Of a stretch of 64,000 nucleotides of DNA, positions 34,298 through 45,254 are shown piece by piece. The notes beneath the pieces are model-generated. The model was given only the letters and a program-made list of their open reading frames with translations. It did not search any database and was not told the DNA's origin. This DNA is from Thermostichus lividus PCC 6715 (GTDB lineage: Bacteria > Cyanobacteriota > Cyanobacteriia > Thermosynechococcales > Thermosynechococcaceae), in the NCBI RefSeq assembly GCF_002754935.1, contig NZ_CP018092.1:1860001-1924000 (forward strand), written 5' to 3'. Both the position numbers and the translations under genes were made by a program. How positions within the stretch are numbered: position 1 is the first letter of the stretch; each line of letters opens with the position of its first letter.

Positions 34298-36673
34298 CTA
34301 TAGCTGCACCACCGTTACGCCCCGCCCGCCCTCTTCGGGAGCGGCGAGTTCATAGCTCTGAACACTGGGATGGTGGGACAAAAACTCATGGACAAACTGC
34401 CGCAGTGCACCACTGCCGTGACCGTGAATAATCCATACTGTTCCCTGTTGACGGTTCAAAAATTCCTCTAGGAGGGGTTCTGCATCCCGCAGGCGTTTGC
34501 CCCGCAAGTCTAGGGTACGGGACTCGGTGCGGATGGCTGGGGCACTTTGGGTAGGGGGGCTGATGCTCGCGGATTTGGTTTTGACGGGGGGCTGGACGGG
34601 TTCACCGCTGAGGGATTCAACGGCGTGGGGGGGCACCGCCAGTTTGAGCTGCCCAAGTTGCACGACAATATCGCCCTGCTGGCTAACACTCAGGACTTCG
34701 CCGACCTGTTGCCACTGGGGTAAGCGAACGCGATCGCCCGGTTGGGGGATAAATCCACTGGGGGCAGGTGGTGGTAGATAGGTCTGGGCAATGTGGTCAA
34801 GGGCAGTTTGGGCGCTCTTGATCTGTTCGGGACTGGCGGCCTGTTGCAGTTGGGCAATCACCTTTGCAATTTCCTTTTGGGCGGCGACAATACTGCTGCG
34901 CACTTGTTCTTCTTGGTGCTGTCGCAATTGCTGTTCCCGCTGCCGCAGTTCTTTCGCTTTACGCTCGACCTCCTGATGCAGGTGCTCGGTCTCCTGTAGT
35001 AACTGCGTGACGGCGCTGATTTTTGCTGCTTGTTCTTGCCGTTGATCCACCAGCCCAGCAATCATTTGATTGACTGAACCTGTATCTCCTGCTAGGAGTT
35101 TTTTGGCTCCTTCAATGACGCTCTCGTGCAACCCCAAACGATGGGCGATCGCCAGCGCATTCGACTGGCCGGGAATCCCCCACAGCAGGCGATAAGTTGG
35201 AGCAAGGGTCTGTTCGTCAAACTCGACGGAGGCATTTTCAAATCGGGAGTCTTGGTACTTCAGGGCTTTGAGTTCGCCATAGTGGGTGGTTGCTAGGGTG
35301 AGGGTGGCATGATCCGCCAAGTACCGCAGCAGGGCGATCGCCAAGGCTGTTCCTTCGCTTGGATCTGTGCCTGCCCCCACCTCATCTAACAAGACGAGGG
35401 TGGCTCCCCCTGCTACATCCAACTCCGTTAAAATATCGCGAATGTTGCAGATGTGACTGGAAAAGGTCGAAAGATTCTGAGCCAAGGATTGCTCATCGCC
35501 AATATCTGCCCACACGCCACTAAACCACGGCAATTGGGGGGTGGCGGCAGCCGGAATATACAAGCCCGCTTTAGCCATTAAGGCCGCGAGTCCCACCGTT
35601 TTCAGGGTGGCGGTTTTGCCGCCAGTATTGGGACCGGTCAGGGTGACTACGGCAATGCTGGCGGGAATGTCCACATCAATAGGCACAACCGCTTGCCCCT
35701 GTTCGTGGTGGTGCTGCCACACCAACAGTGGGTGCCGTAGCTGCTGTAGCCGCAGGGAGGCCGTATCGCAAAATTCGGGGCAACTGCCCTCAAGCCACAG
35801 GCTATAGTGGGCACGCGCCACGGCCATGTCCAGCGCCGTCAGCACGTCAAGGATGTACCACAGGTCATCCGTCATCGTTGCCAACTGATCCGAGAGGGCT
35901 TGACAGACCGCTCGCTCTGCTTCTGCTTCTTGATGCCCTAACTGTTGTAAGCGGTTTTGTAGCTCAATGGTTTCCTGCGGCTCAATGTAGAGGGTGGCAC
36001 CACTGGCGGAGAGGTCATGGATAATGCCGGGAACGTGATCTTTGTGGGTGGCCTTAACGGCGAGGACATGGCGATCGCGACGCTGGGTAATTACGGCGTC
36101 TTGCAAAGCAGTGGCGCGCCGTTGCACAATCTGTTGCAAAGCCGTATGCAACGTGGCACGAGCCTGACGTTGCTGTTGGCGAATGGCGGCAAGCTCAGGA
36201 CTGGCGCGATCGCTCACCTCTCCTTGATCGGTAATACAGCGGTGAATTTCCTGGCTGACCTCTGGATAAGTGCGCAAGCCACTGACAAGGCGATTCAATT
36301 CCACAAGGAGGGGGTGGGCATCGATGTGCCGTCGCTGCTGGCGAGCCGTGGTTAACACGTGGGCGATCGCCAACAACTCGTTGCCCAGTAAACAGCCGCG
36401 ATGTTGCAGCCGCTCTAGGTAAGGCTCAATATCCGTCACCAAACTAAAATCTAACCGCCCTTGGTACGTTGTCTCTAGCGCAATGATCTCCCTCGTTTGC
36501 GCCAAGAGCACCTCACTGGCGGCTTGCGTCCCCGCCAAAATATCGCCGGACTGAAGCTGACGCATCCCACGCTTTGTGGCGGCAAACGTGGCCAACTGCT
36601 GGCACAGACACGGCCACTCCAAACGCACCAACGACTTTTCTAGGGCACTAATCGCTAAACCTGTAGGAACCAA
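34298..36673 (-). CDS. mutS2: endonuclease MutS2
   Basis: MutS2 is an ATPase/nuclease that acts on branched DNA and collided ribosomes and suppresses homologous recombination. Visible in order are the core/clamp region, the Walker A GPNTGGKTATLKTVG, ENLSTFSSH-type switch (here QNLSTFSSHI), Walker B LVLLDEVGAGTDPSEG, a charged coiled coil at about 510-600 and the C-terminal Smr nuclease domain (LDLRGKRLRDAEPLLEEFL, IIHGHGSGALR). At 791 residues it is complete. It is the first gene of the mutS2-asnS-phosphatase unit. Confidence 0.96.
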   Translation of the reverse strand: MVPTGLAISALEKSLVRLEWPCLCQQLATFAATKRGMRQLQSGDILAGTQAASEVLLAQTREIIALETTYQGRLDFSLVTDIEPYLERLQHRGCLLGNELLAIAHVLTTARQQRRHIDAHPLLVELNRLVSGLRTYPEVSQEIHRCITDQGEVSDRASPELAAIRQQQRQARATLHTALQQIVQRRATALQDAVITQRRDRHVLAVKATHKDHVPGIIHDLSASGATLYIEPQETIELQNRLQQLGHQEAEAERAVCQALSDQLATMTDDLWYILDVLTALDMAVARAHYSLWLEGSCPEFCDTASLRLQQLRHPLLVWQHHHEQGQAVVPIDVDIPASIAVVTLTGPNTGGKTATLKTVGLAALMAKAGLYIPAAATPQLPWFSGVWADIGDEQSLAQNLSTFSSHICNIRDILTELDVAGGATLVLLDEVGAGTDPSEGTALAIALLRYLADHATLTLATTHYGELKALKYQDSRFENASVEFDEQTLAPTYRLLWGIPGQSNALAIAHRLGLHESVIEGAKKLLAGDTGSVNQMIAGLVDQRQEQAAKISAVTQLLQETEHLHQEVERKAKELRQREQQLRQHQEEQVRSSIVAAQKEIAKVIAQLQQAASPEQIKSAQTALDHIAQTYLPPPAPSGFIPQPGDRVRLPQWQQVGEVLSVSQQGDIVVQLGQLKLAVPPHAVESLSGEPVQPPVKTKSASISPPTQSAPAIRTESRTLDLRGKRLRDAEPLLEEFLNRQQGTVWIIHGHGSGALRQFVHEFLSHHPSVQSYELAAPEEGGRGVTVVQL

Positions 36674-36737
36674 TGTTCGTTATTGCTAAAAACACCACTG
36701 CTACTGAATGTAACACCGCCAATCTCCCCGTGCAGCC

Positions 36738-37697
36738 TTAGAGCACCAAGCCCGATATTTCTGCATCGATACTATCCTGTAATTTCAACAGCGTGCTGGT
36801 CAGCGCTTCGGCATTCAGGTACGGCCAATTAATCGTCTTTGAAATGATTTGCAACCGTTCTGTGATACTGGTCAGATCAGCAAACATATTTTCCCGGGGC
36901 AACCCCGCAAACAGCGCCATTGCCCCTTGATTCACCGCCCACTTGCACTCTGATTCGTGTACCCGGGTGCGCATCCCACTAAGTAAAATCACCTGCATCT
37001 CTGGGTACGACTGACGGTACTGGCGACAAAAGTCATAGGGATTTGTTTTCGGCATCCCCAAGTCTAACAACAGCAGACTGATTTTGCAATTGAGGGACTC
37101 AACGTGGGCAATAATTTTCTCCAGCTCAAAGTGGGAGGTCGCCCAAATTGTGGAAATCCCCTGAGAGTTGAGGAGTTCCCGCCACATTTCCCCTTGGGTG
37201 CGCGAGGAATGGGTCATCAACACGGTGGCTTGGCCATAGCTTTCATGGGAGTGATCGGTATAGGGGTGAGGGCTGGGGGCATCCCGCAGATCGATGTATT
37301 CGAGTTCAGACTCTCCAATCGCAATGCGATCGCCGTGGTGGAGGATATGAGTTCCCTGAATGCGGCTATTGCCAATAAATGTGCCGTTCATACTCTTGAG
37401 ATCCATCAGCCGGTAGCGATGATCCGGTTGGCGTTCAATGGCAATATGAGCGCGAGAGCACCAGCGATCGGGCATGACAATATCACAGTCTTTACTGCGG
37501 CCAATGCGCCACCTGGGTAACTGATCCAGCACAATGGATCGCTGTATATAGATAGAGTGAAACAGCAACCGTGGTGTCGGGGCAGCAAGAATCAGTTCCG
37601 TTGGCCGCATGAAACCCCGTTGCGACTCTCCTGAGGAGCGTGTTGGGGATTGCAGATGCGGGACGTAGGTGTCGGGACGATTGGCCGAGGCATCCAT
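36738..37697 (-). CDS. FHA-domain / receiver-like regulatory protein
   Basis: The 319-residue protein has a forkhead-associated domain at about residues 62-130, with the phosphothreonine-binding signature RWRIGRSKDCDIVMPD, SRAHIAIE and LKSMNGTFIGN. A CheY-like receiver fold follows at about 155-280: LLLLDLGMPKTNPYDFC supplies the phospho-acceptor Asp and VILLSGMRTR follows. There is no output domain, so it probably passes signals by protein contact between Ser/Thr kinases and two-component partners. It is separated from mutS2 by 64 bp. Confidence 0.8.
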   Translation of the reverse strand: MDASANRPDTYVPHLQSPTRSSGESQRGFMRPTELILAAPTPRLLFHSIYIQRSIVLDQLPRWRIGRSKDCDIVMPDRWCSRAHIAIERQPDHRYRLMDLKSMNGTFIGNSRIQGTHILHHGDRIAIGESELEYIDLRDAPSPHPYTDHSHESYGQATVLMTHSSRTQGEMWRELLNSQGISTIWATSHFELEKIIAHVESLNCKISLLLLDLGMPKTNPYDFCRQYRQSYPEMQVILLSGMRTRVHESECKWAVNQGAMALFAGLPRENMFADLTSITERLQIISKTINWPYLNAEALTSTLLKLQDSIDAEISGLVL

Positions 37698-37789
37698 AGG
37701 GGCAGATAAAAAACGTCGGAATAATTTAGCGCTTTGTGATGTTGCTATCTTATCGATGGAAAAATATTTTGGTGAATACTCTTACCAGT

Positions 37790-39564
37790 TTACCGCGATG
37801 AGGTCGGTGTGAGGGTTGGCTCTGCCGCAGTCTGCTGTTGGGGCGTTTTCGGGTTCGCAGGCTGCAAAATGCTGCGCAGGTGGGCTTGAATCTGTTGATG
37901 GCGTTCAACCCCTTCAAAGGCAAAGGGGGTGTAGTTCTGCTCCCGCATCAGACCACGAATATAGCGAATCCGCTCGGCAGTGGGTGGGTGGGTGGAAAAC
38001 CATGGCAAGGACGGTTCTTGGTTGCGGTACTCTTTTTGGAGGGTGTGCATCAAGTTTAGTAAGCCATCGGCAGCATAGCCAGCCCGGGCAAGGATGCGGG
38101 TTCCTAAAATATCCGCCTCCCGCTCCATGTCACGGCTGTAGCTTGTGACCAGCAGCCCTGTAATGTAGCCCCCACAGGCAGCAGGCGAGTTAAGTTGGCT
38201 GTAGCCGTGCCTTGGGTCACCAATCGAAACCCATGGGACAAGACAGCGTGGGCAAGTTCGTGAGCCAGCAGCCCCGCTAGCTCTGCTTCGGTGTTGGCTT
38301 TGAGGATGGCGCCTGAGTGAATGAAAATTTTGCCCCCGGGTAAGGCAAAGGCATTCAGACTATCATCGTTGATAATGAAAAACTCGTACTCAAACTCATT
38401 CCGTCCAGCCACATTGGCCAGTTTCTGCCCCACCTCATTGACGTAGGCTTGGACATCGGGATCGTCTAAAAGCTTCACTTGACGGCTAATTTGCCGGGCG
38501 GCAGAGGCACCAATGGCCGCTTCCCCCTGCATCATTAAGGCCATCATTTGAATGGAGTCAAGGGAGAGGAGGGGGTTACCGGTAATAGCCACCCCCACTA
38601 AGCCCGTCAGGGCACCAACAATCATACTTTCGCGCAGCTGGCCTTGAACTTGACGGCGAAATCGCTGCATTCGCTCGGCGGCTAGGTGCTCAAATTCAGG
38701 CGCAGCGGGATGGTCGGGGTTCAGAATGGCAAAACGGCGGGCGGTCAGTGCCGCTTCTAGCCATTGTTTTTGGCGATCGTAAGACGCAACAAGGGCGCGC
38801 TGCAGCTCTGGTTGGTCGGGATAGAGGCTGGTGGCTTGCTCAAGCTGAGCGTGAGCTTCCTGCCGAGACCCTTGCTGGAATAAAAATTCAGCGAGTTTAA
38901 CGTGTGCGGGAATAAATTCAGGAAACTGCTCAACGAGAAGCCGCAACGGTACAGACTGGGCACTGTACAGTTGCGATCCCCCTTGGACTTCGCGCCAATA
39001 AATTTGGGCGGCGGGGGGCAGTTGGCTAATTTCAAGGATGGCTGGCGGCGTGAAGCGCGGTGGTGGTAAATTAGTCTCTGCTTTTGCTTTTTGGTAATAG
39101 GTTCTGGCAAGGGTAAGGTCGCCCGCTTGGAAGTGGCGATCGCCCTCCATCAAGATGGCTAAGCGTCTTTCGCGAGCCGCTTTGCTCAGCACTGCGCTCC
39201 GGTGTCGCAGGCTCGATCGTGCCCTCTACCTCACTCTCCTCTGTCGGGGGCGATCGCCCTTAATATCTGCCATAGAAGGTAAGGGGGCAGGGGATTCCTC
39301 CACAACGGGGTCCGGTGGTGCAGGGGCTGGCGCTGAAGGCAATAAATCAATGGCCGAGCCTTGGGACTGGGGCAACGATGGCATCGCTTGGGCAAGGCGA
39401 TCGCCCGCCACCACAGTCAGCCCATAGTCCACTGCATCGACGAAATCAACGAGATCAACCGAATCAATGGATTCAAGCGGACGTTGCTCCTGTGCCTTGA
39501 CGGGTGCCACCCACAGGCTAGCCAGCACCGCCATACTTAACAACCCGTAGCGTAACCCAACCAT
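37790..39564 (-). pseudogene. M48-family metallopeptidase with TPR region, three frame disruptions
   Basis: The pieces form one secreted peptidase: a signal peptide (MVGLRYGLLSMAVLASLWV..., 39564 leftward), an acidic/proline linker, TPR-like helices, the zinc motif HELAH near 38260, and downstream the third-ligand motif EREAD. Three indels break it: one C missing in the run at 39246-39250, one A extra at 39181-39183, and one G missing in the run at 38169-38173 (as read on the coding strand). The first pair leaves a stop near 39226. The last separates HExxH from EREAD. With all three corrected the whole 1.8-kb span reads as one protein. Unedited, separate frames run 39564-39226, 39192-38104 and 38128-37790. 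It may be a pseudogene or assembly error. Confidence 0.8.
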
Positions 39565-39577
39565 AGGCCGTCCGTCT

Positions 39578-39803
39578 TCACATCGGGTAGGGCTGGAAGC
39601 CCCGTACTTCAGTGCGGGGAGGAAAGCTCCTTTAGCAACTTTAGTTGCCTTAGGTTATAATTGTACTGCGGACACCAGAAACGGTTGTTTAAGGCACTGG
39701 TAACGGTCGATTGGGGGTGTTGTAAACCACCCCAGAGGCTCGTGGTTGGCTTGCTAACTGCAGGGCTACTAAAAGCTCCCTGCTTTAGCTGGGAGTAGTT
39801 TAC
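39578..39803 (+). mobile_element. element 2, copy B: 226-bp IS200/IS605-like miniature element
   Basis: This is an inverted, nearly identical copy of 28977-29202. It is preceded by TTCAC, begins near ATCGGGTA with a GGAAGCCCCGTAC..GTGCGGGG hairpin, and ends GCTGGGAGTAGTTTAC with the second hairpin. It lies 14 bp upstream of the M48 gene start, so it has probably displaced that gene's promoter. It encodes no protein. Confidence 0.75.
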
Positions 39804-40123
39804 ACCCTTTATGTGGCCACTAAATCGATGGGAACCCTTAGCACTATCTATATGAATGCGCTGCCATGGATTGACGCAGTGCAGCCATCCTCTGTGTCCT
39901 CAAGGTACTGGCTAACACCCTCCCACAACACAACTCTTAAGATACTCTCGATTATAATCATCGTAGCGAGTAGCAGCCTTCCAATAACGCTAAAGCCCAA
40001 GCGTCTAGGCCTCCGGTCACTAAAGGAATAGTTGTGCAATAAAACCAAGTGTTACCCCTCGAACACAAAGCGACTGCTCCTAGGGGCGAGAGAATCGTTT
40101 TTCGTTGCTATGGAGACTACACC

Positions 40124-40204
40124 ATGCTCACCGATCAAGAAGTTGCTAAACTTGCCGCCACCAAAGGAATGGCAGCCACTAGTATGGAAGCTGCGCAGCC
40201 TTAG
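40124..40204 (+). CDS. possible 26-aa small ORF
   Basis: In the 428-bp gap between element 2 copy B and the EcfT-like gene, an ATG preceded by GGAG (8-base spacing) opens a 26-codon frame starting MLTDQEVAKLAATKG. It ends at a TAG and has seven further open codons beyond it. I do not recognise it. It could be a small protein, a leader peptide or the stub of a lost gene. The rest of the gap (39804-40123) shows no gene, tRNA or riboswitch that I can identify. Confidence 0.25.
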   Translation: MLTDQEVAKLAATKGMAATSMEAAQP

Positions 40205-40231
40205 CGCCTTCAGGCCGCTAGTCAGTAAGAA

Positions 40232-40977
40232 TCACCGTAACTGCCGCTCTAGCCAGCCACTATCCCATCCAATGAGTACCCCCACCCCAAGGAGCACGAT
40301 ACCCGTCAATCCCCAACTCCAAGGGGCAGCATCTGCAAAGGTGGGACGCATCTGCCCCCGTAGGCCGTAGCCCCGCAAACGCATGGCCAGATAAATGTGC
40401 TGCGCCCGTTCTTCAGTACGAATGAGAAAGGCGCCAATCAGTTGTGCCCACGCCCCCAGTCGTTGCCAATGTAGGCGAAAACCACGCAAAAAAAGAGCCT
40501 GCTGCATCTGTGAAAGCAAAAACTCTAACTCAAACAGATAACGATAGGTCAACGCCAAGGTATCGGTAAGCAGCGATGGTAAGTAGCACCAGCGACAGAC
40601 GGCCAACCATTGGCTAAAGGTGAGCGTCTCGAGGAGGGTCACTGCTAGCGCGAGGCAGAGGATGAACCGCCACGAGAGAAGACAGGCCACCTGTAGCCCT
40701 GTGGTGGAAATCCACCCTAGGGGGGGGAGCCATCGCCACCCAAGGGCAGAAATACCCAAAGTCCGATCAAGAAAAAACGGGAGTGACGCAAGCGGTGAGC
40801 AAACTGCCGCCACGACACTTGACTAGCAACACAGCACAGCACAACCACAACCGAGGCAACGCCTAAGCTATTAGGGGTTTGCAAGCTACTAATGCCAAAC
40901 ATGAGCGAGAGAAGAGCTACAACCCGCGCTGGCGGCGACCAACGATAAAAGGGAGACTGAGGCACTAGCGCTGTCAA
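40232..40977 (-). pseudogene. EcfT/CbiQ-like transporter membrane subunit, frameshifted
   Basis: This should be the energy-coupling-factor transmembrane (EcfT/CbiQ) subunit of a vitamin or metal importer, an integral membrane protein with several helices. The first frame (from a TTG at 40977 that overlaps the TrkA stop codon) covers residues to LPLGGDGSPP and then stops. The rest, from LPPLGWISTTG through LRGYGLRGQ to the end at 40232, is in another frame. The break is in a run of eight G (40720-40727, C on the coding strand); nine would restore one frame of about 248 residues. No ATPase or substrate-binding subunit is adjacent. Confidence 0.75.
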
Positions 40978-41711
40978 GTAACGTGGTGACTACTCAAAAA
41001 GCGATCAATGTCAGTGTTAGCACCAATGACAACCATGATGTCCCCTCGCTTGAGTTTTTGGTTAGGGTCAGGAATAATTTCAAATTTTTGATCGCAGCGC
41101 AGGGCAATGAGGTTCAGACCATAGCGGCTGCGGAGTCCTACTTCCATAATCGTTTTGTTATGGAAGGCATCTGGTACTTTGACCTCAATAATGCTTTTTT
41201 CAGGATCTAGGGCTAAGGAGTCAAGAATCGCCGGACGTGTCAGCGATCGCGCTAATTCACACCCTGCTTCATACTCAGGAAACACCACCAAATCTGCCCC
41301 CACCCGTTCTAGGAGTTTTTTATGAACCTCTGAAGAGGCCTTCGCAATGACCTTGGGCACGCCAGCCTCTTTGAGATTCAGGGTGGTAATAATACTGGCA
41401 TCGAGGTGGTTGCCAATGGCAACAATGACGGTTTCAAACTCAAATAACCCAGCTTCTTTCAGAGATTGTGGATCCGTAGAATCTAACTGGATCGCATGGT
41501 TAACAAGGCGATCTTGCAAGACTTGGTTGACTAAACGCTCCTGATTATCGGTACCCAAGACTTCATAACCGGAGTCGTGTAGAGTACCACAAACGCCACG
41601 GCCAAAGCGCCCTAGACCAATCACGGCAAACTGCTGGGTCACGTTCAGTTCGCGACCACGAAATAGCATGGCTCCTAAGTCCATTTGTTCAGTCCTCAAA
41701 GGATTTGGCAT
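40974..41711 (-). CDS. TrkA/KtrA-type K+ channel regulatory protein
   Basis: An RCK protein that gates a potassium transporter in response to nucleotides. The N-terminal Rossmann NAD-binding domain has VIGLGRFGRG, and the C-terminal TrkA-C domain spans about residues 155-240 (IIEVKVPDAFHNKTI, ending near DIMVVIGANTDIDRF). The ATG at 41684 (MDLGAMLFRG...) is an equally good start. The membrane subunit (KtrB/TrkH) is not in the window. Its stop overlaps the TTG start of the EcfT-like gene. Confidence 0.88.
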   Translation of the reverse strand: MPNPLRTEQMDLGAMLFRGRELNVTQQFAVIGLGRFGRGVCGTLHDSGYEVLGTDNQERLVNQVLQDRLVNHAIQLDSTDPQSLKEAGLFEFETVIVAIGNHLDASIITTLNLKEAGVPKVIAKASSEVHKKLLERVGADLVVFPEYEAGCELARSLTRPAILDSLALDPEKSIIEVKVPDAFHNKTIMEVGLRSRYGLNLIALRCDQKFEIIPDPNQKLKRGDIMVVIGANTDIDRFLSSHHVT

Positions 41712-41730
41712 CGCTATGCCGATTATGCCC

Positions 41731-42003
41731 TTAATGACTCCGCTCTAACGCAAGTCGTTGTAGGCGGCGCTCAATTTCCGCGGCGCTGAGTCGGGGGGAA
41801 AATCGCGGCACGCCAAGGGTTTGACCCTCAACCACCAAGTACAATACGGGAACATCGTATTCGTACGCTTGCTGCCACTCCGGTTGCTGAGTAATGTCCC
41901 GAACTTCTAAGGTAAACCCTTGTGCTGTTAGGGATTCCAGCTTTTCTTGCAGTCCTTCGCAAAGGTGACAGCCGGGTTTACTGTAAAGGATCAAATGAGC
42001 CAC
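41731..42003 (-). CDS. glutaredoxin-family protein
   Basis: This 90-residue thioredoxin-fold protein begins MAHLILYSKPGCHLCEGLQ. The redox pair CxxC is CHLC (residues 12-15), and VPVLYLV carries the cis-proline. Proteins of this DUF836-type group are small thiol-disulfide or thiol-transfer proteins of undefined partner. It is 10 bp downstream of the VOC gene and 19 bp upstream of the TrkA-type gene, so the three are probably co-transcribed. Confidence 0.85.
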   Translation of the reverse strand: MAHLILYSKPGCHLCEGLQEKLESLTAQGFTLEVRDITQQPEWQQAYEYDVPVLYLVVEGQTLGVPRFSPRLSAAEIERRLQRLALERSH

Positions 42004-42013
42004 AGCGCCACCC

Positions 42014-42475
42014 CTAGGGTGTGGATATTAAAGGTGTGTCTCCCACGGCGTGCTGATCGCGGTTGCCAAAAATAGCCTCTGCGTGGCGATAAAATTTGAT
42101 CTCAATTAAATTATGAAATGGGTCGGCCAAAAAGAAGGTTTTATGCTCAAGCGGTGTGTTCACAAACCGGGTGCGCGGTGGCTGATAAAACCCTAACTCC
42201 TTGGCGACAACGCGATCGCGCAGGTTCTGCCAATCGGCCTCTGCCAAAAAGATGAGGCCAAAATGTCGGGGATAGATGCTACTGGGCGGTGTTAACGGCT
42301 CCGAGGTAACGTGAGCCACCAACTGATGGCCATAGAGCTTCATGATCAGACAATGGGGGTTTTCGCGCCCAGGCTCGCACCCCAGCCCCTCCACATAAAA
42401 TGCTTTAGTTTCGGGAATATTACTAACGGGAAACGCCAAGTGAAATAGCACTGGAGCGATCGCCAACTGAGCCAT
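42014..42475 (-). CDS. VOC-family (glyoxalase/bleomycin-resistance fold) protein
   Basis: This 153-residue protein with the vicinal-oxygen-chelate fold shows the paired beta-alpha-beta-beta-beta pattern: FHLAFPVSNIPETKAFYVEGLG at the start (two adjoining blocks) and FFLADPFHNLIEIKFYRH near the end. Metal-ligand candidates are the first His, the Glu in LIEIKF and a central His (RHFGLIF). The ATG at 42475 is preferred to an upstream start because it fits homologues and has a GAGGC ribosome-binding site. The substrate is unknown. Confidence 0.8.
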   Translation of the reverse strand: MAQLAIAPVLFHLAFPVSNIPETKAFYVEGLGCEPGRENPHCLIMKLYGHQLVAHVTSEPLTPPSSIYPRHFGLIFLAEADWQNLRDRVVAKELGFYQPPRTRFVNTPLEHKTFFLADPFHNLIEIKFYRHAEAIFGNRDQHAVGDTPLISTP

Positions 42476-42590
42476 GGAGAGCCTCGAAGAATCACTAAAA
42501 TATCGTGCAAAGACGAAAATAATAAGCAATTCTAGCAGGCCATCTTTCGGTTTTAACAGCGGATCAAAACCGTGCTGTAAGGTCTAGCAA

Positions 42591-43796
<1,206 letters not shown>

Positions 43797-44132
43797 TTAC
43801 CAGCTAATGGGGACATCGGTATCGAGTTCAGTAGAATTCCAATCGGGGAACCTGTCACCGTTTCGCCTGCCAACAGCAGCGCAGGAGATCAGGCTAGGGA
43901 GTCTTCCGTCAACTGCAATGGCTAAAATTGGTTCAACTTATTTATGGAATAAAAAAAATTAGCCGAGCTTATCCAATAGAGATATATCTTTTTTTACATC
44001 TACAGTGATAGATTGATTTCAATCCGATTGTTCGGGTGTGTGCATCGCAAACGACTGTACTTTTCCCAGTGCTCTCTGGGGAAACCGTTTTTTTGTCAAT
44101 TTAATCTTACGGTTCTTGATATAGGTTGGACT

Positions 44133-45203
44133 ATGTCTCAATTGTCACGTCGTCGCTTTTTAATGACTGCCACGGCTACTGCTGTAGGGGCGATCGCCCT
44201 CAAGGGGTGTGCACCAGCAGAATCCCCCTCCCAGCAAGCAGGGGGCAGCACTGCTGATATTGAAACCGATACCATTAAGCTAGGCTTTATCCCCATTGTT
44301 GAATCTGCCCCGCTCATTATTGCCAAGGAAAAGGGCTTTTTTGCCAAGCATGGGTTGGTCAATGCGGAACTCTCCAAACAGGCTAACTGGGCCAGTGCGC
44401 GGGATAACGTCGTGATTGGCGCAGCCGGGGGTGGTATTGATGGTGGCCAATGGCAGATGCCTATGCCCTACCTCATTAGCGAAGGCATTATCACCCTCAA
44501 CAACCAGAAAATGCCGATGTACGTCTTAGCGCAGTTGAACACCCAAGGCAATGGCGTTGCTATCTCCGGTGCTCATAAAGGCAAGGGGGTTCACCTGAAA
44601 ATGGCAGATCCGGAGTACATCAAAGGGTTTGCCGCCAAAAATGGTCGCAAATTCAAAGCGGCCTACACCTTCCCCCAAGCCAACCAAGATCTATGGATCC
44701 GTTACTGGTTTGCCGCCAATGGCATCGATCCGGATCGGGACATTGAACTGCTAGCGGTGCCCCCTGCCGAAACGGTAGCGGGGATGCGCAATGGCACCAT
44801 GGATGCCTTTAGTACGGGTGACCCTTGGCCGTTTCGCATTGTCAGCGACGATATTGGCTTTATGGCCACCCTGACAGCTCAAATGTGGCCCTACCATCCG
44901 GAGGAATACCTAGCGGTGCGAGCGGATTGGGTTGACCAAAACCCCAAAGCCACCAAAGCCCTCCTCAAAGCGGTCATGGAGGCGCAGCAGTGGTGTGACG
45001 ATAACTGTACCCCGACTGAGCTTTGCGGTGGGGGTGTTGCTGAACGTGGCTATGAATTCCTTCATCCCCAACCCTTGTATCTTAAAACTAGAGAGACAGA
45101 CCGTCACCCCTTAGATGCGAGACATCGTGGAGAAGCTAGGGTCATCTCTCTGATGCAACAGGTCAAACTCGAATCATCAGTTGGGACAGTAGAACCCGCA
45201 TGA
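44133..45203 (+). pseudogene. nrtA: NrtA nitrate-binding protein, C-terminally truncated
   Basis: NrtA is the substrate-binding lipoprotein of the ABC nitrate/nitrite transporter. A twin-arginine-like SRRRFL and the lipobox LKGC form the signal. Mature blocks [49 protein letters not shown] and [13 protein letters not shown] are intact and closer to NrtA than to CmpA. Homology stops at about residue 291 (QQWCDDN, near 45005). Family members continue for roughly 150 more residues, but here an unrelated 65-residue tail follows, partly from a short repeat (45033-45076). No nrtB, C or D follows. The 391-bp region upstream of the ATG contains no coding frame that I trust, and no perfect NtcA site (GTA-N8-TAC) was found. 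Confidence 0.87.
45033..45076 (+). repeat. short palindromic-repeat family, partial copy in the nrtA tail
   Basis: The stretch from GGTGTTGCTGAA through TATGAATTCC to CATCCCCAACCCTT matches 51012-51056 with two substitutions. The palindromic core present in the other copies is missing. It lies just past the point where nrtA homology ends. Confidence 0.6.
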
Positions 45204-45254
45204 CGCAAGGCTGAGTAAACACCTGATTTACCCCCAGACAGGCGCAAAAGTGAT

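Noticed and set aside
39848-40048. Leftward 66-codon frame in the gap after element 2 copy B
   Set aside because: No ribosome-binding site, no recognisable family, and the region is otherwise non-coding.
39804-40231. Possible cobalamin riboswitch next to the EcfT-like gene
   Set aside because: Only a loose GCCACT resemblance is visible, on the wrong strand for EcfT, and the conserved B12-box core is missing.
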